DNA of 64,000 nt. Origin: Anastatus disparis. Lineage: Eukaryota; Arthropoda; Insecta; Hymenoptera; Eupelmidae. The position numbers were made by a program, and so were the translations under genes. The DNA lies in NCBI GenBank assembly GCA_017163975.1, contig JAFFSR010000227.1, forward strand, positions 4,402,001 through 4,466,000, in the 5' to 3' direction. This document shows, piece by piece, positions 1 to 13,026 of this stretch (positions are counted from its first letter, which is position 1; each line of letters starts with the position of its first letter). The notes below the pieces were generated by a model. The model made no database searches. It was not told the DNA's origin and saw nothing but the letters and a program-made list of their open reading frames with translations.

Positions 1-39
1 ATTGTATAAATGGTATCATAATTGTGCAATGAAGTAGTT

Positions 40-1645
40 TTAAGCATATTCTTTATCAAAACGATCATCATGACCCCAAACTTTACTGCTAGTGTTTTGT
101 TTTGATGACCATATTTGTTCATCTGTTAATTTTTCTTTCTTTCCCCGTGGTGATTTTTTTGTATTTTTTTCTTTCGCGTTATCTGCTGCGCCAGCTCCTC
201 TGATTGCTCGCGGTATAGAAGGTCTATCATTACCTGGTGGACTCTTTTCGTGTGATCCAAAACCTGAATTTTTTCCTTGTCTCGGAGCTTTCATTAAAAT
301 ACCAATCGAGTTATTTTCTATATTTGCCTGCATGGGCTTATTTTTTGACCTAGCAAAAGATTGCATATTATCTTTATCTACAACATAAATTTATTGATTT
401 ATATGAACATGAAAATAAAAAAAAAACATTTTTAAGAAAATACTTTTATTTTAGCCTACCATTAACATTATTCTCTAGTTTTGTATTGACAGTAAGACTT
501 TTGTCATGTCGCTGAATATCTACAAATGTATTAGTACCGAGTTCATTAACATAAAATTCCTGTAACTTTCCTGATATTGGTGCAAAACGTTGATTGGCTA
601 GATCAATTATAAAGAGTAACATCCCTCGAGATCTCGCACTTAAATTTCTATTAATTAACACAGCTCTAACTTTCATTATAAAATCTTCTAATTCAGTTGG
701 TGATTCTTCATAAATTTTTCTGCCATTAATGGAAACCTAAACATATTTCATTTTCAGATAAAAATAATTTTTGCACAGATTTTATTCTTGTTTATCCTTT
801 TTAATAAATTTTGTAGAGAAGGTAAATTAATTATATCAATAAAATTAAATATAGTTTTTAATTTATTGTAGAAATAAATTTACTGTCCAATTGTAGTTTA
901 TTTTAAAAACTATATTTAATTTTAAGGAAAATTAACATTTTAAAATACAATACCTGTATTGTTACAAGCTCTATGTCCTCCTCTTCTGCAGCTTCTAATA
1001 ATGTATCAAGATATTGAATAAGTGGTGGTGCTAAAATACCCATTGGCTTACCACCCAACCTTAAACTATTGTATACTTCACCCAACAGAGATATTGCATT
1101 GCGGTAGTGTACAATATTTTTGTTCTTAACCTCTTCTCGATCTACAAATGATTAGATGTAAATAAAACATTTATTCAAACTGAATGAAAAGAATCACATG
1201 AATATTTGTGTACCTTCATAATCTTTTTGCAAGGTTTGTAACAATATCAACCTCAAATTGCAATCGTTGATGGAATAAACCTTAGAATCACTAAAGGCAA
1301 TTGCTAATTTAATTCCAAATTGTCTATCTTCAAGAGCTTGTTTATGAAGATCATCAAAAACTTCTCTATAAGAAAAAGTAGTGATATGATTTAAATAAAA
1401 ATTTAATATAATTAAATTAGGAATATAAATGATAATTACTTTAATGTATTATTTTTCATTGAATCATTTATGGCTTGTATTATATCTTCAATTTTAGCCC
1501 CAGAAGTTATATCGTTTATAACAAGATTATCGATTAAATTAATTAAGTCATTAAATTTTGATGCGAATGGTTGTCCTGGACGGCGTAAAGTAGTTTCCCG
1601 AACTTCAGTAAATCCTCTACCACGTCCTCTCCCAATAACAGACAT
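40..1645 (-). CDS. MIF4G-domain translation regulator, 5 coding exons
   Basis: Five minus-strand exons join in phase: 1645-1440, 1365-1214, 1141-954, 736-460 and 377-40, giving about 386 residues. Each junction has GT/AG ends and introns are 72-217 bp. The N-terminus has an Arg-Gly run (RGRGRGF), followed by an alpha-helical MIF4G-like region covering most of exons 1-4 (for example SLLGEVYNSLRLGGKPM and MLLFIIDLANQRF). The last exon is a basic, low-complexity tail ending in WGHDDRFDKEYA. MIF4G proteins are HEAT-type scaffolds in mRNA translation or decay (PAIP1, CTIF, MIF4GD, eIF4G relatives). I cannot decide which subfamily this is. The gene itself is confident; the exact ortholog is not. 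Confidence 0.82.
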
Positions 1646-2757
1646 ATTTAATCTACAAAGTATATTAAATTCTGTTAGATTAAAATAAAATTAGTTGACA
1701 TAATTCTGTTAGATTAAAATGAAATTTGTTGACATAATTTCTATTCTTTAAACATATTTCAATTAATAAATAATATTAGGGATCTATAAAAATGCTAGAT
1801 ATAGAAATTTCAAAAATGGCTTAACCAAAATAAAAGTAAAAATTGCTAAAAATAAAAGTAAAAAAGGCTAAAAATATTTAGCCTTATTTAGTAAAATGAA
1901 TTTATTTTAACAATTTAATTTTAGACAGATACTTACACTTTTTTACTTCAGTTTGAAATCTATCTGTTCTTATGCACTAGATCAGTGATCAAGTGTACAG
2001 GTTAGAAACTAACAAAACTAATCAATATCAATTCCGTAATTAAATTATTTTACATCACGCACAAAGAATAAGCTAAAAACTTATAATTAAGAAATTCAAC
2101 TGAATTTTTCGGTATTTGCATCTATAAACTTACAATTCGGACGTTTACCGAGCGCGAGTAGAATAAATAAATGCCATAACAGTAACAGTAGTTTTTGACC
2201 AATCAGCTACAACGCTTTCTCCTGTAATTTTTTTCTTTATTGGACTATTTATAAGAATATGTGAATGCTATCCTCAAGCATGTACTACAATGTGAATATC
2301 TTTTATATCTATATATATATGTCTAATTAATATGAATGCCTAAATATAAATTCAGCATGCACGTTTCAACGGATTGTGTCTTAAAATTTATGCGCGATAT
2401 TAAATTTATTTTTCAAATAAAATCACAATCATCTATTTTGTGTATGTATACAATTTATAATATATTTATAAATGTAAGTTATTTATGATAAAAATCTTAT
2501 CAATAATTTAGAAAAATAACCTACTTCCAAATCTTATAAATAATATGAATAAAAAATTAATTTTCAACTTTTATCAATAAATATAATAGACAGAATTGCT
2601 TATAATACAATAATGCATTGAGTTTCGTTATGAATTAAACTCTGAGTATGTGAAAAAAACATTAAAAATATTTATTTAAAATAGCTCATGGGATGTTTGG
2701 TAAATAATGTGAGTAAACATGTTAAGGTTTTAATATCAATATTTATTTAAAGAGAAA
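1646..2757. other. Intergenic region, no gene seen
   Basis: AT-rich sequence between the 5' end of the MIF4G gene and the 3' end of RPL27. A short near-duplicate of about 40 bp occurs around 1670-1735. GC is slightly higher near 2140-2230, which may be the MIF4G promoter or 5' UTR. No coding exon or RNA gene is visible. Confidence 0.5.
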
Positions 2758-4010
2758 TTAGAATCGAAGTTTTTGGAAAAACCACTTGTTTTTGCCGGAC
2801 TTGTACCTGAAACAGAAAATTTAGTTTTTTTTAGTATTTATATCGATCAAATAGTGCTTCTTAAAATTTAAAGAAATATTAAATCTTATCATTACTTAAC
2901 TTTAAAAAAAATAAAACAATTCATATAAAAGAATAATAAACATTAAATTGCATCAAAAAGCTAATAGAAAGTTTTCAATAATTTACAATAGTAAGTTTCT
3001 AATAATTAAAAATTTCCACCATAAAAGTGACAAAAATATTTAACCTTTAAACTGCTATAGCAAAGATTTTTATATGGAGTTATCATATAAAAATCATTAC
3101 CATGATAGTTAAGGGATTAAGTGTAACAAAACTCTCTTAACAATAAGAAAGGAAAACAAATTCTAATGGATATAATAATATGAAATAAAAGTCATTTGTA
3201 AATATTAATAAACAAAGATGTTAATACAAATTTTTAAATAATATTTTTAAAAAATTACAATTTAATTTTTAACTGCTTTTAAAAATTGTAAATCAAGGAC
3301 AAATTTTCTTCAAAATTAATCTATAAAAATGTCCTTACCTCTCCTCAAATTTCACTCTCGTTTGGAATCTGACCTTTTTCCTCTTCATTGGGTCTTTTAA
3401 TTCTTTTGGAGTGATTTTATCCAGTTGGAGATCAACTGTGTATCTCGTTGGCATTAAGTGATTGTAATTTAAAATCTAAAAGTATAAAAAGTAAATTATT
3501 AAAATGATATAGAATTGTTAGTAAAAAAAATTATTGTACATTAACAAAAAGTAATATTAGCTGTGACAAATTTATTCTGATATCAAATTAATAAATATCT
3601 ATCAAATAATGAAATAAAGATTCTATAGCAAAGCAAATTTTACAAATATTAAGATTCACCCGAAATGACTAATTTTAAGGTACAATTTAAACATTATAGT
3701 TAAATTGAATTTGATAAATAATAAACTTAAAGTAGCATAATATTTTATGAATAAATTATTAATAACTTACAATGTTCAAATGATTTCTTACCTTAACAAA
3801 GGGCTTTATTTTGGAGCGCTTGTGTATTTTTGATTTGCCCATCCTCTTATGAACTTTACGGGGATACCGATCAATGCCAGCAACCAGGGCATGACCATAT
3901 TGTTTATCCGTGGTACCGTCGTCATAATTTTTCATAACGATAGCTTTTCTACCTGCGTACCGGCCACTGAGGACCAGTACGACTTTACCAACTTTCATAA
4001 TCTTCACCAT
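2758..4010 (-). CDS. RpL27: 60S ribosomal protein L27 (eL27)
   Basis: Three minus-strand coding exons (4010-3792, 3475-3339, 2806-2758) encode 134 residues; metazoan eL27 is usually 135-136. Exon 1 carries the KOW-type N-terminus ([18 protein letters not shown]) and the [20 protein letters not shown] stretch. Exon 2 gives [14 protein letters not shown]. Exon 3 gives the near-invariant [12 protein letters not shown]-terminus. Introns are 316 and 532 bp with GT/AG ends. A further acceptor (TTTCAG) lies 12 bp upstream of the ATG, so the 5' UTR is probably split, as is common for ribosomal protein genes. The product is a structural protein of the large ribosomal subunit. The frame is intact and looks functional. 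Confidence 0.97.
3040..3120. mobile_element. 73-bp palindromic MITE flanked by TTAA
   Basis: Bases 3044-3116 form an imperfect palindrome bounded by TTAA on both sides (3040-3043 and 3117-3120). The centre pairs TTTTTATATGG with CATATAAAAAT. It lies in the second intron of RPL27. The terminal sequence resembles the TTAA-flanked mini-element at 13196-13274, suggesting one family mobilised by a piggyBac-type transposase. Confidence 0.55.
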
Positions 4011-4021
4011 CTTGGCGTTCT

Positions 4022-5183
4022 ACTGAAATAAAGATATAAAATTAAATAAATACTTGATACTTACAAAATATTAATTTGAATTGATAGTGTATATAAGTAA
4101 GAATGTTCACTTTTTTCAAAAATATCAGAGCAAAGAAGACACTGAATATTTTTTATGTCATATGTACATAGTAAACAATTATTCAACCTAACCTATATGA
4201 AAAAATAAATTCAAAAAATTCAATTGTTATTTTAGTACAATTATATCGCAAATAGACTAACAATAAAAAATTGATATGAAAATGTCAACAAAGGGTTAAA
4301 AAAAACAAATGAATCCTTATAGAAACGGTAATGGAGTGGAACACGTTGACGGTCGTACAATTTCGACAGTAACTTAATTTTATAAAGACACAAACTAATA
4401 AATTTTGTTGTAATAAGAAATTTAAGTACTTTAGGAATATTAGTTTATTACAATTATGTTTAAAAAATTTTTTCTTGCTTCGATGTTTATGGATTATTTT
4501 AACAATTTATTTAGAACGCACCTCACGGCTCTAGGAACCGGATAAAAAGACCTAACCTCACTTTTGCATTAACTTGCTTACGTGCTTTAAATTTTTAACT
4601 AAAGAGGGAATACGTTACGGTTCCGGTTTTACAAAGTATGGGGCACTTCGTACTTCCGCCAATTTAAAAATAGTAAATATATTTACTATAATCGATGATT
4701 TATCATAAATAATAATTTAGATTTCTTTAATATTTAAAAATTATAATAAAATTTCTATAAAATTACGACAATATATTTATGTTAAGCTTTTAAAAAATAT
4801 AAACTTTATTTTAATAGTTTTTAAAAAATATAATAATAATATTAATAGGTATTTTGTATACATTTCAGTTAATAAAATCATTAAAAAAAGAATAATAATA
4901 AAAATTAAGAATTTTATTGGTTTATAATTAATTTATTTTTATTTTACATTTCTGTTAGAAAAAACATACTTATTATTCAAGAGTACCTTTAACAAGTAGC
5001 TGATGTTTAATTGCTATATTAAAAATATTACAGTCCCACTCATTCATGCATTTACATTTTCTCATATACTGTGTAGTAGATTTTGATTTCATAGTTTTAG
5101 AAATATTAAATCTTTATTATTTTACTATATATGATTATGTTTATGGAAAAAAATATTTTCACATTATAAATCTTACAATTAAC
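4022..5183. other. RPL27 5' flank and intergenic DNA, no coding exon
   Basis: This contains the presumed 5' UTR intron and promoter of RPL27 and the 3' flank of CWC15. A less AT-rich patch near 4500-4660 is the likeliest site of the first non-coding RPL27 exon. Nothing else is supported. Confidence 0.4.
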
Positions 5184-6706
5184 TTATTTTACATATTTTT
5201 CCATAAATTTTCGATGAAATTCACTTCTTAAGGAATCATTAACAAAAACATCGTGTTTCTTTTTTGGTTCTGATCGAGCACAATTTTTAAAAACAACATC
5301 ATCGTCCCACCTTCTTCTAACTTTCATATCAGTTCTGCCACTTTGAGCTGCATAATTTAATAATGGATTTCCAGATAATATATTTTCCATTCTGATACGC
5401 TCTTCTTCTTGTCGTTTCTCTTGTTCCTGTATTAATAAAAAGATATTTATTATTGTCATTTGATGATAAAGTCAGTTATTGTATAAAAAATAAACTTCTA
5501 CCATTTGAATATAGTATGAGATGTGCATTATGTAAAATTAAACTTTTTAATAAGAATCGATTTTTGTTTTTCATGTTATGATTAGAATACTTTTATAATA
5601 TAGTTTTAAAATGACTAATTGCATATTACATGAAATTCAAAACATAAAAATTTTTTAAAATATAATAATGAAGAACTTTATTTATGAATAATAAATAAAT
5701 TACTTTTTTGGCTTGTTCTGCAGCCCGTTCTTTTCTAATTCTTTGCAATTCTGCCATCAAGGCTTCAGTATCATCATCATCACTATCAGATTCGGAATCA
5801 TCATCATCTAATGGATCATCAGCATCTAAACTAGCTGCCGGTACTTGATCTACTTTCGCTCTTTTAACAGCTGGTGCTGCAACTTCTCTGGTAGGTTCAA
5901 TTGCCAATCGTCGGGGAGCTGCCTTTTCTTTTATTTCTCTTTCTTTTTCTTCCAATTCCTTACGGAAGTCACGATTCCGCAATTCTTCAATAGTTCCTTG
6001 ACCATGTTCTCTGAAAAAAACAAAAAAACAAATATTTAGTTTTGTTTTATCAGTGACTAGAAATAACAAACTAGTATATTAATTGAATATATAGTTTATA
6101 TGATTTATATTTAACATTAACATTTAACATATGCATTAAAATCTATAAAGCTTGGATAACAGAATTTAAAATTTTAATCTTGATTAATCAAAATTATAAA
6201 GTACGTTTATATTAATAAAACGGTAACTAAAATAGATTTAGATGAGATGTATATTATAAAAAAATTAAGAGAACATAACTCTTTTTTTAAAATATATAAC
6301 ATCAACAAAGATAGACGCTTGTGTTCTTCTATAAGCATCTATATTTGTTGATAATATGTAGCATTTGATACTATATATGAAAAATGTTTAAAAAATTTTA
6401 TTCTTTGTAAAACTTTACAGTAATTTGATTTAAAAATATGTAAAAAATATCAAAATTACGTTTCAATACATATAATCACAAGAATTGGAAAGTATATTTG
6501 TTGTCTTGTTATTAACCCTATATCCATAACGATATAGGTTAGGTCATCACAACAAAAATATTTTATTTATCGTACCTGTATTTTAATTTTGTATGAGATG
6601 GTAAATCACGACTGCTGTATTGTTTCGAAATTGCAGATAAATCTTTTTCCCCGCGTCCTTGGCCACCACGAGCTGGATCAAAAGTTGGACGAGCAGCAGT
6701 TGTCAT
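5184..6706 (-). CDS. Cwc15: Spliceosome-associated protein CWC15
   Basis: Three minus-strand exons (6706-6576, 6010-5704, 5426-5184) join in phase to 226 residues; human CWC15 is 229. The N-terminus [20 protein letters not shown] and the C-terminal [14 protein letters not shown] region followed by [16 protein letters not shown] are hallmark CWC15 motifs. The middle holds the expected acidic Asp/Ser run (about residues 100-125) and a charged coiled-coil ([20 protein letters not shown]). CWC15 is a component of the Prp19-associated complex in the active spliceosome. Introns are 565 and 277 bp with good donors and acceptors. The start is set by the conserved N-terminus. No defect is seen. Confidence 0.97.
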
Positions 6707-7018
6707 TTTGGATTATTTTTAATGTTTTTTACAATTCAAACTTGATTTTTTAATAAAAATATTAACACTGGAACACAGAATTTAGGTTGAATTTTCTCTA
6801 TTTACATAAATTATTTTTCTAATATTATTGACACTTAAGCAATTGACTTTTTTTGTTAATGTTTTACCAAAATTACAAAATTATCTATATTTATGGAGTT
6901 TAGCATTGTTATGAGAAGGAATGAGAAATCGGGAGTATACATTTCCTTCTCTGTCTAAAACAAAAACTTGCGTTATCTGCTACCGCAGCGCTGCAACTCG
7001 TTCAAAATTTAACTGTGA

Positions 7019-7487
7019 TTAAGGTGGTTCGTGCGACTAACGTGTTTTTTCAAGATATTCTTGAAATTGTAGGTATAGTTCAATGAAGGCAATGTGAATA
7101 TCATATTAAAATTTCAGAAAATTTCATCGTTTCGTTTTTGATTAATCGATGTTCAAAGTTTTACAAATTACATTGGAAGTATATCTATATATATTGGAAT
7201 TTTTACATTTCGTAGCTGTTAATCGCAATATCTCATAAACTAAATTCAAATTGTAATTGAAAATTTAAACATATATAAAGGAACTAATAATAAACATTTT
7301 CCAACAAGATTCACGTAAATTCATCGTTTTATTAAAGAGATAAAGTGTTTTGAACATGTAATTATTAGATAAACGATGCATATTTCGTTCACATTTACGT
7401 TGCTGCGCATGCGCAACTGGATCATGTGAGCGCTATCTCTTTCTCTCACAGCTAGCTTTCTCTCTCTTACCGCACGAACCACCTTAA
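7019..7487. mobile_element. 461-bp MITE with GGTGGTTCGTGCG termini and TTAA flanks
   Basis: Inverted termini of 13 bp, GGTGGTTCGTGCG at 7023 and its complement ending at 7483, are bounded by TTAA duplications at 7019-7022 and 7484-7487. It encodes no protein. A TTAA target site suggests piggyBac-type mobilisation. The element lies about 0.3 kb upstream of CWC15 and could supply promoter sequence. Confidence 0.7.
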
Positions 7488-8061
7488 AATTGATGAAATA
7501 AAAAGTAATTTGAAATATTAAAGAAAACTTTTATTATTGAAAATATCTATTATAATTTATGAAAAATGTAGGATTTTATTTATAGTTTGAAATAATATTA
7601 TTTTTATATTTTAATGAGTTTAAAAGCGTTGAAAATTGAGTTTTAATTTTGCAAAAATCGACTTTTATTTTACTAGCTAAATATTTAAAGCAATTAATTA
7701 AAATTAATAATAAAGAAAATGTAAAAATTACTGTAATTGAATTAATTTGATTTAGTTACATTAATTTTCATTCAATTTTTAGTCGTCTTAGATAATGTTT
7801 GATCTTATAGTGTGCTTTCATACTAATTATCACTAAATTATTGCATTTACAACTTTTTTCAAATTCCTATTGAATCAATATTTAAGGATGACTTTAAAAT
7901 ATATTTTTTTAACTAAAAAATGGCTTTGATACTTTTATAGAATTCTTTTAATACAAATATTTTAATCTTCAATTCATAATTGTTGTGCAACAGAAATATA
8001 TAATTTTAACATCATTATACAAAAGGGCCAAAAAATTTTGAAAAAAAAAAAAGATTTTTTC

Positions 8062-8925
8062 TTGTGTATCCCATATGGAAATAATTTATGTGAAAAACTG
8101 TAAATAATAGTAAATAATTGTAAATAACTGTTAAAAAATGTAGGAATTGAGACATAAATAATAGTTATTTACAGTTATTTACTATTATTTATTATTAATT
8201 ACTATTATTTACAGTTATTTACAGTTATTAACTGTTATTAACTGTTATTTACAGTTATTTACAATTATTTACAATTATTTACAGTTTTTTATAATTATTT
8301 ACAATTATTCATAATTATTTACAGTTATTCATAATTATTTACAGTTATTTACATTTTCAAAAATTTTTGAATTAGTGGATAATTTAATGTTATTAATAAT
8401 TATTTACAATTATTTATAGTTATTTACAGTTATTTACAGTTTTTTACAGTTATTTACAGTTATTTATAATTATTTACAACTATTTACAATTTTCCATAGT
8501 TTTTTACAATTATTTACAGTTATTCACATTTTTTAAAATTTTCGCCTATATATAAAATTATTGAATAAATTCGTGATAATTTTCGAAAATGTAAATAACT
8601 GCAAATAATTGTAAAAAACTATAAATAATCGTAAATAACTGTAAATAATTGTGAAAAAAGTGAATAAATGTAAATAACTGCAAATAAGTGTAAATAACAG
8701 TTAATAAGTGTAAATAACAGTTAATAACTGTAAATAAGTGTAAATAACAGTAAATAATTGTAAATAATTGTAAATAACTGTTATTTATGTCTCAATTCCC
8801 ACATTTTTTAACACTTTTATACAGTTATTTACAGTTATTTACATTTATTTACATTTATTTACAGTTATTAACAGTTATTTACAATTATATCCAAAAATTT
8901 TTTCCATATGGGATATCTTAAAGTT
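8062..8925. mobile_element. Fold-back element filled with TTATTTACAG-type repeats
   Basis: The ends are inverted copies of a short motif (ATCCCATATGGA near 8068 and TCCATATGGGAT near 8906). The left half is largely iterations of TTATTTACAG, TTATTTACAA and TTATTTATAG on the plus strand. The right half is mostly the complementary orientation (GTAAATAACTG). The two halves can therefore pair into a long imperfect hairpin. No ORF is present. Confidence 0.6.
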
Positions 8926-9011
8926 TTTAAATTTTAACATTTATTTTTTTCTTATTCTTAATCTTTTTTTATTTTCAAATAGAGTGCACGCTTCTAATGT
9001 AAAAAAAAGTG

Positions 9012-9851
9012 TAGGGGAAGGTGGGGCTAAATTCCAGACGTTTTTTTAAGAGAAGATTTCTTCTTCGGTAGTGAAATAATTGACTCTACCAAAGCATTAA
9101 CACTAAGTTTAGACTTCAAACTGAATAAAAAAAATGGTCTAGACTCCTTATTATTCATTTAACATAACAATAGTTTGGATCGAAAAAAAAATTGTTTTTT
9201 GGAAAGTAGCCCCATGTATGGGGTAACTTTACATTTTGCGTTGGGGCTATTTTCCGATTGTACTATTAAACTTGGAAAATACAATTAAATTTTTTATTTA
9301 ACGAATTTTTTCAAATTTTTTACTATTTTATTAATCATTAATGCATTAATAATCACAAAAATATAATATTAACATTATAATATTCGTATGAATATTATAA
9401 ATTATTATTGATATAAAATGAATAAAAAAGCGATTTTCCAAAAAATCCCTATTAAATAACATTGTATTGGAAAGTTGCCCCAAATGATTAAAAATCTTTG
9501 AACTGTCAATACTAAGCTTAAACTTAACGTATCGGGTCATACTAGGTGTCAAAATTTTTGTTTTTTAATGTACTATAAACTTATTATTACGTGACAAATC
9601 GTTTCGTTCACACAGAATTATGAGATGTATTTTTAGACAACCCAAAAGTTTTGGAAGGCACTGCGAAAAAAAAGAAGTGGCTGTTACGAATTTAATTTAT
9701 CAAGTAATCTACTAGAAGTTGTATAAAAAAGTTCGTTTTTATATATATTTTTAATCTATTTTACTGACCCCGGATAAAAATTTTCATGTGTAAGATTATT
9801 AAGCATTCTTAAAGTTACCCCATCTGGAAATTCGCCCCACTCTCCCCTACT
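9012..9851. mobile_element. 0.84-kb non-coding element with 28-bp inverted termini
   Basis: The left end begins GTAGGGGAAGGTGGGGC and the right end is the near-perfect complement of GTAGGGGAGAGTGGGGC; about 24 of 28 positions match. The interior has several scattered copies of a short GGGGC/GCCCC motif in both orientations and no credible ORF. It is most likely a non-autonomous DNA transposon. The target duplication is probably TA but is not clear. Confidence 0.65.
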
Positions 9852-11724
9852 ATCGAATTTTATATTTTTATGACATAACGAAAAGCACATAGTCATTAGT
9901 ATCGTTCATTTATTGCTGGAAAACCCCTTGATCTGAACCAGCATTTTTTACCCCATAGGACAATAATTTAATTTTTGTGAGACTAAGAATTTGTATTTTT
10001 TTACTCAGCAAAACTATGATATTTATTGTTCCAAGCGTTCGAACTAAGAAATTTTTATACCTTTCTTACTCTTTGTTTAGCCTCTCGAGCAGACAGTTAT
10101 AACGAACGTTAACGAGTAACTTGTACTTGTATATTCTTTAATAAACTTTGATTATTTAATTTAAAAGAAAATAGTTTTGTCTTATTAATAAAAGGCACTT
10201 ACGCACAAGTGAATTCGAGAATTAGTTGTAATAAGACCTCTTAACGCAAGAAAAATTTTAATAATGATTTTTGTTCAAATTATCTGAATTTTATTGTGCG
10301 TATTTAGTCTATGGTGTATAATTTATAGAAGTAAAATAACTCTATTTTTGTAAAGTGGCATGCTAATAGAATTTTTTTACCAAAGTGGTTATTTTTTAAA
10401 AGTTAAGTACGTTCTCCTCTGATCAGTTTCATATAATACGAACGATATGTTTGCGTGATGAAGCGCTCTATCATTGTTAGTTGGACGGCGATACTAATCG
10501 GTTGAGCATCCCTTGAGAGCAAATTCGTGTTAAATAATTTTGATTTATATTTATATTTCCTTTTTTTTATTTCAACAATAATAATCGATCGGTAATGAAA
10601 AAAAACTCAATTAAGTTATTAAGATATTTTTGAAGAAGTATTCAGACGTTTTTTATATAGAATTAGACTTGAATTGTTGGCGAAAGAAGAAAAAGTACCA
10701 GGATTGCAAACGTATATTTTCGTAAGTAAATTTTACTTTAATTTTTTAACTCTGTAGTATTTCTATAAATTTTCTAAGTCTCTTATTTTTTTAATTACTT
10801 TCGAATGTTTTTAATGATTTCTATTTTTTTTAACACTGGTTTCAATCATTTGTGAGTATTTTGAGATTTGATAAAACAATTGCCGAGCGTAAAATCAAAC
10901 AATAATAGAAAATGAAATCTTCATGAAAATTTTTGATAAATTATTTAATAATTCTTTATTAATAAAACAAATTAATTATTTTTTAAACTTAATATAAATA
11001 AAAATTTGCTTGCAATGGCTGAATTTTAATAAATCAACATGTAGATTGCACATATAACTTATATTTTATATCGAACATAATCGTCTTATTTGGTCTTTAA
11101 AAATATAAATAAAAACTATATACATTGTCTTCATATTTTTGCTCACATTTTGCACGCCGATTAAAAAACTTTAGAATAATCGTAATTTTCATATACATAT
11201 TAAAAATAATAAACGTTATATAATAACAAATAAAGCAATTAATTATAAATCATTTTAAAAAATTGTTTCATTTAATTTTATATTTGTTCAATTCTTTTTT
11301 TAAATGAACGATTGATATTTTCAAGGTTAAAAGCAGCATTAAAAAATACAGCTTTGTCTTTGTTTAGACGAAAAGTGATTTCAACGGTGATATTTGATGC
11401 TTACCATACACAGTCTTATAATATGATGCATCAAATTTCTGATATATACATAACATTAGAGATAACGCGCATGAAGTTAATTATTCTTAAACGAAAGAGC
11501 AAAGTTGTTATAAAATGTTTTATGATATAATTAATAATTAAAATAATAACATTATTTATATAATTTGCATTAATTTTCTCGGACAAATGTTTTTGATCTG
11601 AAATTTTTTAAAAATTCAAAAGTGACAATATTTTTTAATACATTTCATCTTTTAGTCTAGGTTTTATTATTTTCCCATCATATTTACAATAAAAATTATA
11701 ATAAAAATTATAATATTTCTGAAA
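9852..11724. other. Gene-free stretch, possible 5' UTR exon of the ankyrin gene
   Basis: There is no coding exon. The sequence around 10430-10720 is less AT-rich and includes an arthropod initiator-like TCAGTT near 10425 and a good splice donor (TTTTC|GTAAGT) near 10721. This could be a promoter and non-coding first exon for the ankyrin-repeat gene 3 kb downstream. That link is inference only. Confidence 0.25.
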
Positions 11725-11867
11725 TATGGTCAATGTCCCAATTGCTACTCACGACCCTATTACTAGCCGTTCATTGTTAAAAATTTTTTTTCGTATCTAA
11801 ATAACATTGAGCGGTTAGTAATAGGTTCATTTCTAACAGCGAGTAGCAATTGGGACATTGACCATAT
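11725..11867. mobile_element. 143-bp hairpin MITE with about 55-bp arms
   Basis: The left arm TGGTCAATGTCCCAATTGC and its complement at the right end pair almost perfectly. A second paired block (CTATTACTA with TAGTAATAG) extends the stem. The flanks read TA on both sides, consistent with a Tc1/mariner-type MITE. There is no ORF. Confidence 0.65.
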
Positions 11868-13026
11868 ATGGTTTTTGAACATTTTTAAACGTTTTTATTT
11901 ACAAAGCAACACTACAGTTTATTACCGATTAAAGGCCTATTTCTCTTCAATACATTTATAAAGTATTATCTACACTAACAGATTATCCATTTGAGAAATA
12001 TTTAACACACACTTGAATGAAGACTGTTCGAAGATTTTAAGAAAAAATAAGTGCTAAAAATTTTCAAATTAACTTTTTTAACTTATCACGTTTTACGCTT
12101 TTATAAAGGATCGTTATACAAAATTGAATTTTACAAATAAATTATATACACAATTAAATAACTTAAATAAGAAATTAAAAAATGTAGATGTATGGATAAT
12201 TTTTTTAAAATTTATCTGATGAATTTAATATTTGAAACAATGAAGATGAAAAATAAAAATTTGCGATATTTTTATTGTTGAGTCAATTTAAAAGTATTTT
12301 TGACTACATTAGAATTAGCTTATTAAACTATTAAATACTTTTAATATAATATTCATTAATAAAATTTTAAAATTTCTTTATTATTAAAATTAATTAAATG
12401 TTATGTAAATATTGCATGCAACTCATAAGTCTCAAACATAAAATAAAATTAATTCGAAAAATAACCAGTATTAATTCAAAACTTTTTTTTTTAAATTGAC
12501 ATTATATAAATGATATGCAAAATGTGAAAAACAGTGGTCAAGCGTCGATTAGCCGAACGATGTGGCCCTAAATCAAATGTAAGAAAACTAATTTAGAAAG
12601 GGTAAGAGTGGTGATGGGCAGTCGTTTTCTTAGAAAATGATTCTCATACATTTTCCATATTTTAATGCGCGGCCGTAAATCAGTAGTCGACTGCAATTGA
12701 AAAAAAATAACATTTTATTAGATTATTTTTTTTTCTTATTATTTATTTTGTATTTGTAAGAATTATTTTCAGTTTTATAATTTTATTATTAACTATTTTT
12801 AAATTTTTTATAAACACATTCATATATAAATATTATCTCAATAAATACTTATGTAAGATATTTTGTTTATCAGATTCATCTATCAGACTAAATTTTAACT
12901 ACATTGTAATTACATGAAATACTGGATGTCTACCACGGATGGCTGTAACGAATTTCTCACGATCGAAGTAATGTAGGTTCAAAATACATAACAATATTTC
13001 TATAAACTTACAAGAAAAGATTCAGG

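Noticed and set aside
92..388. 98-codon plus-strand frame
   Set aside because: Antisense of the last exon of the MIF4G gene.
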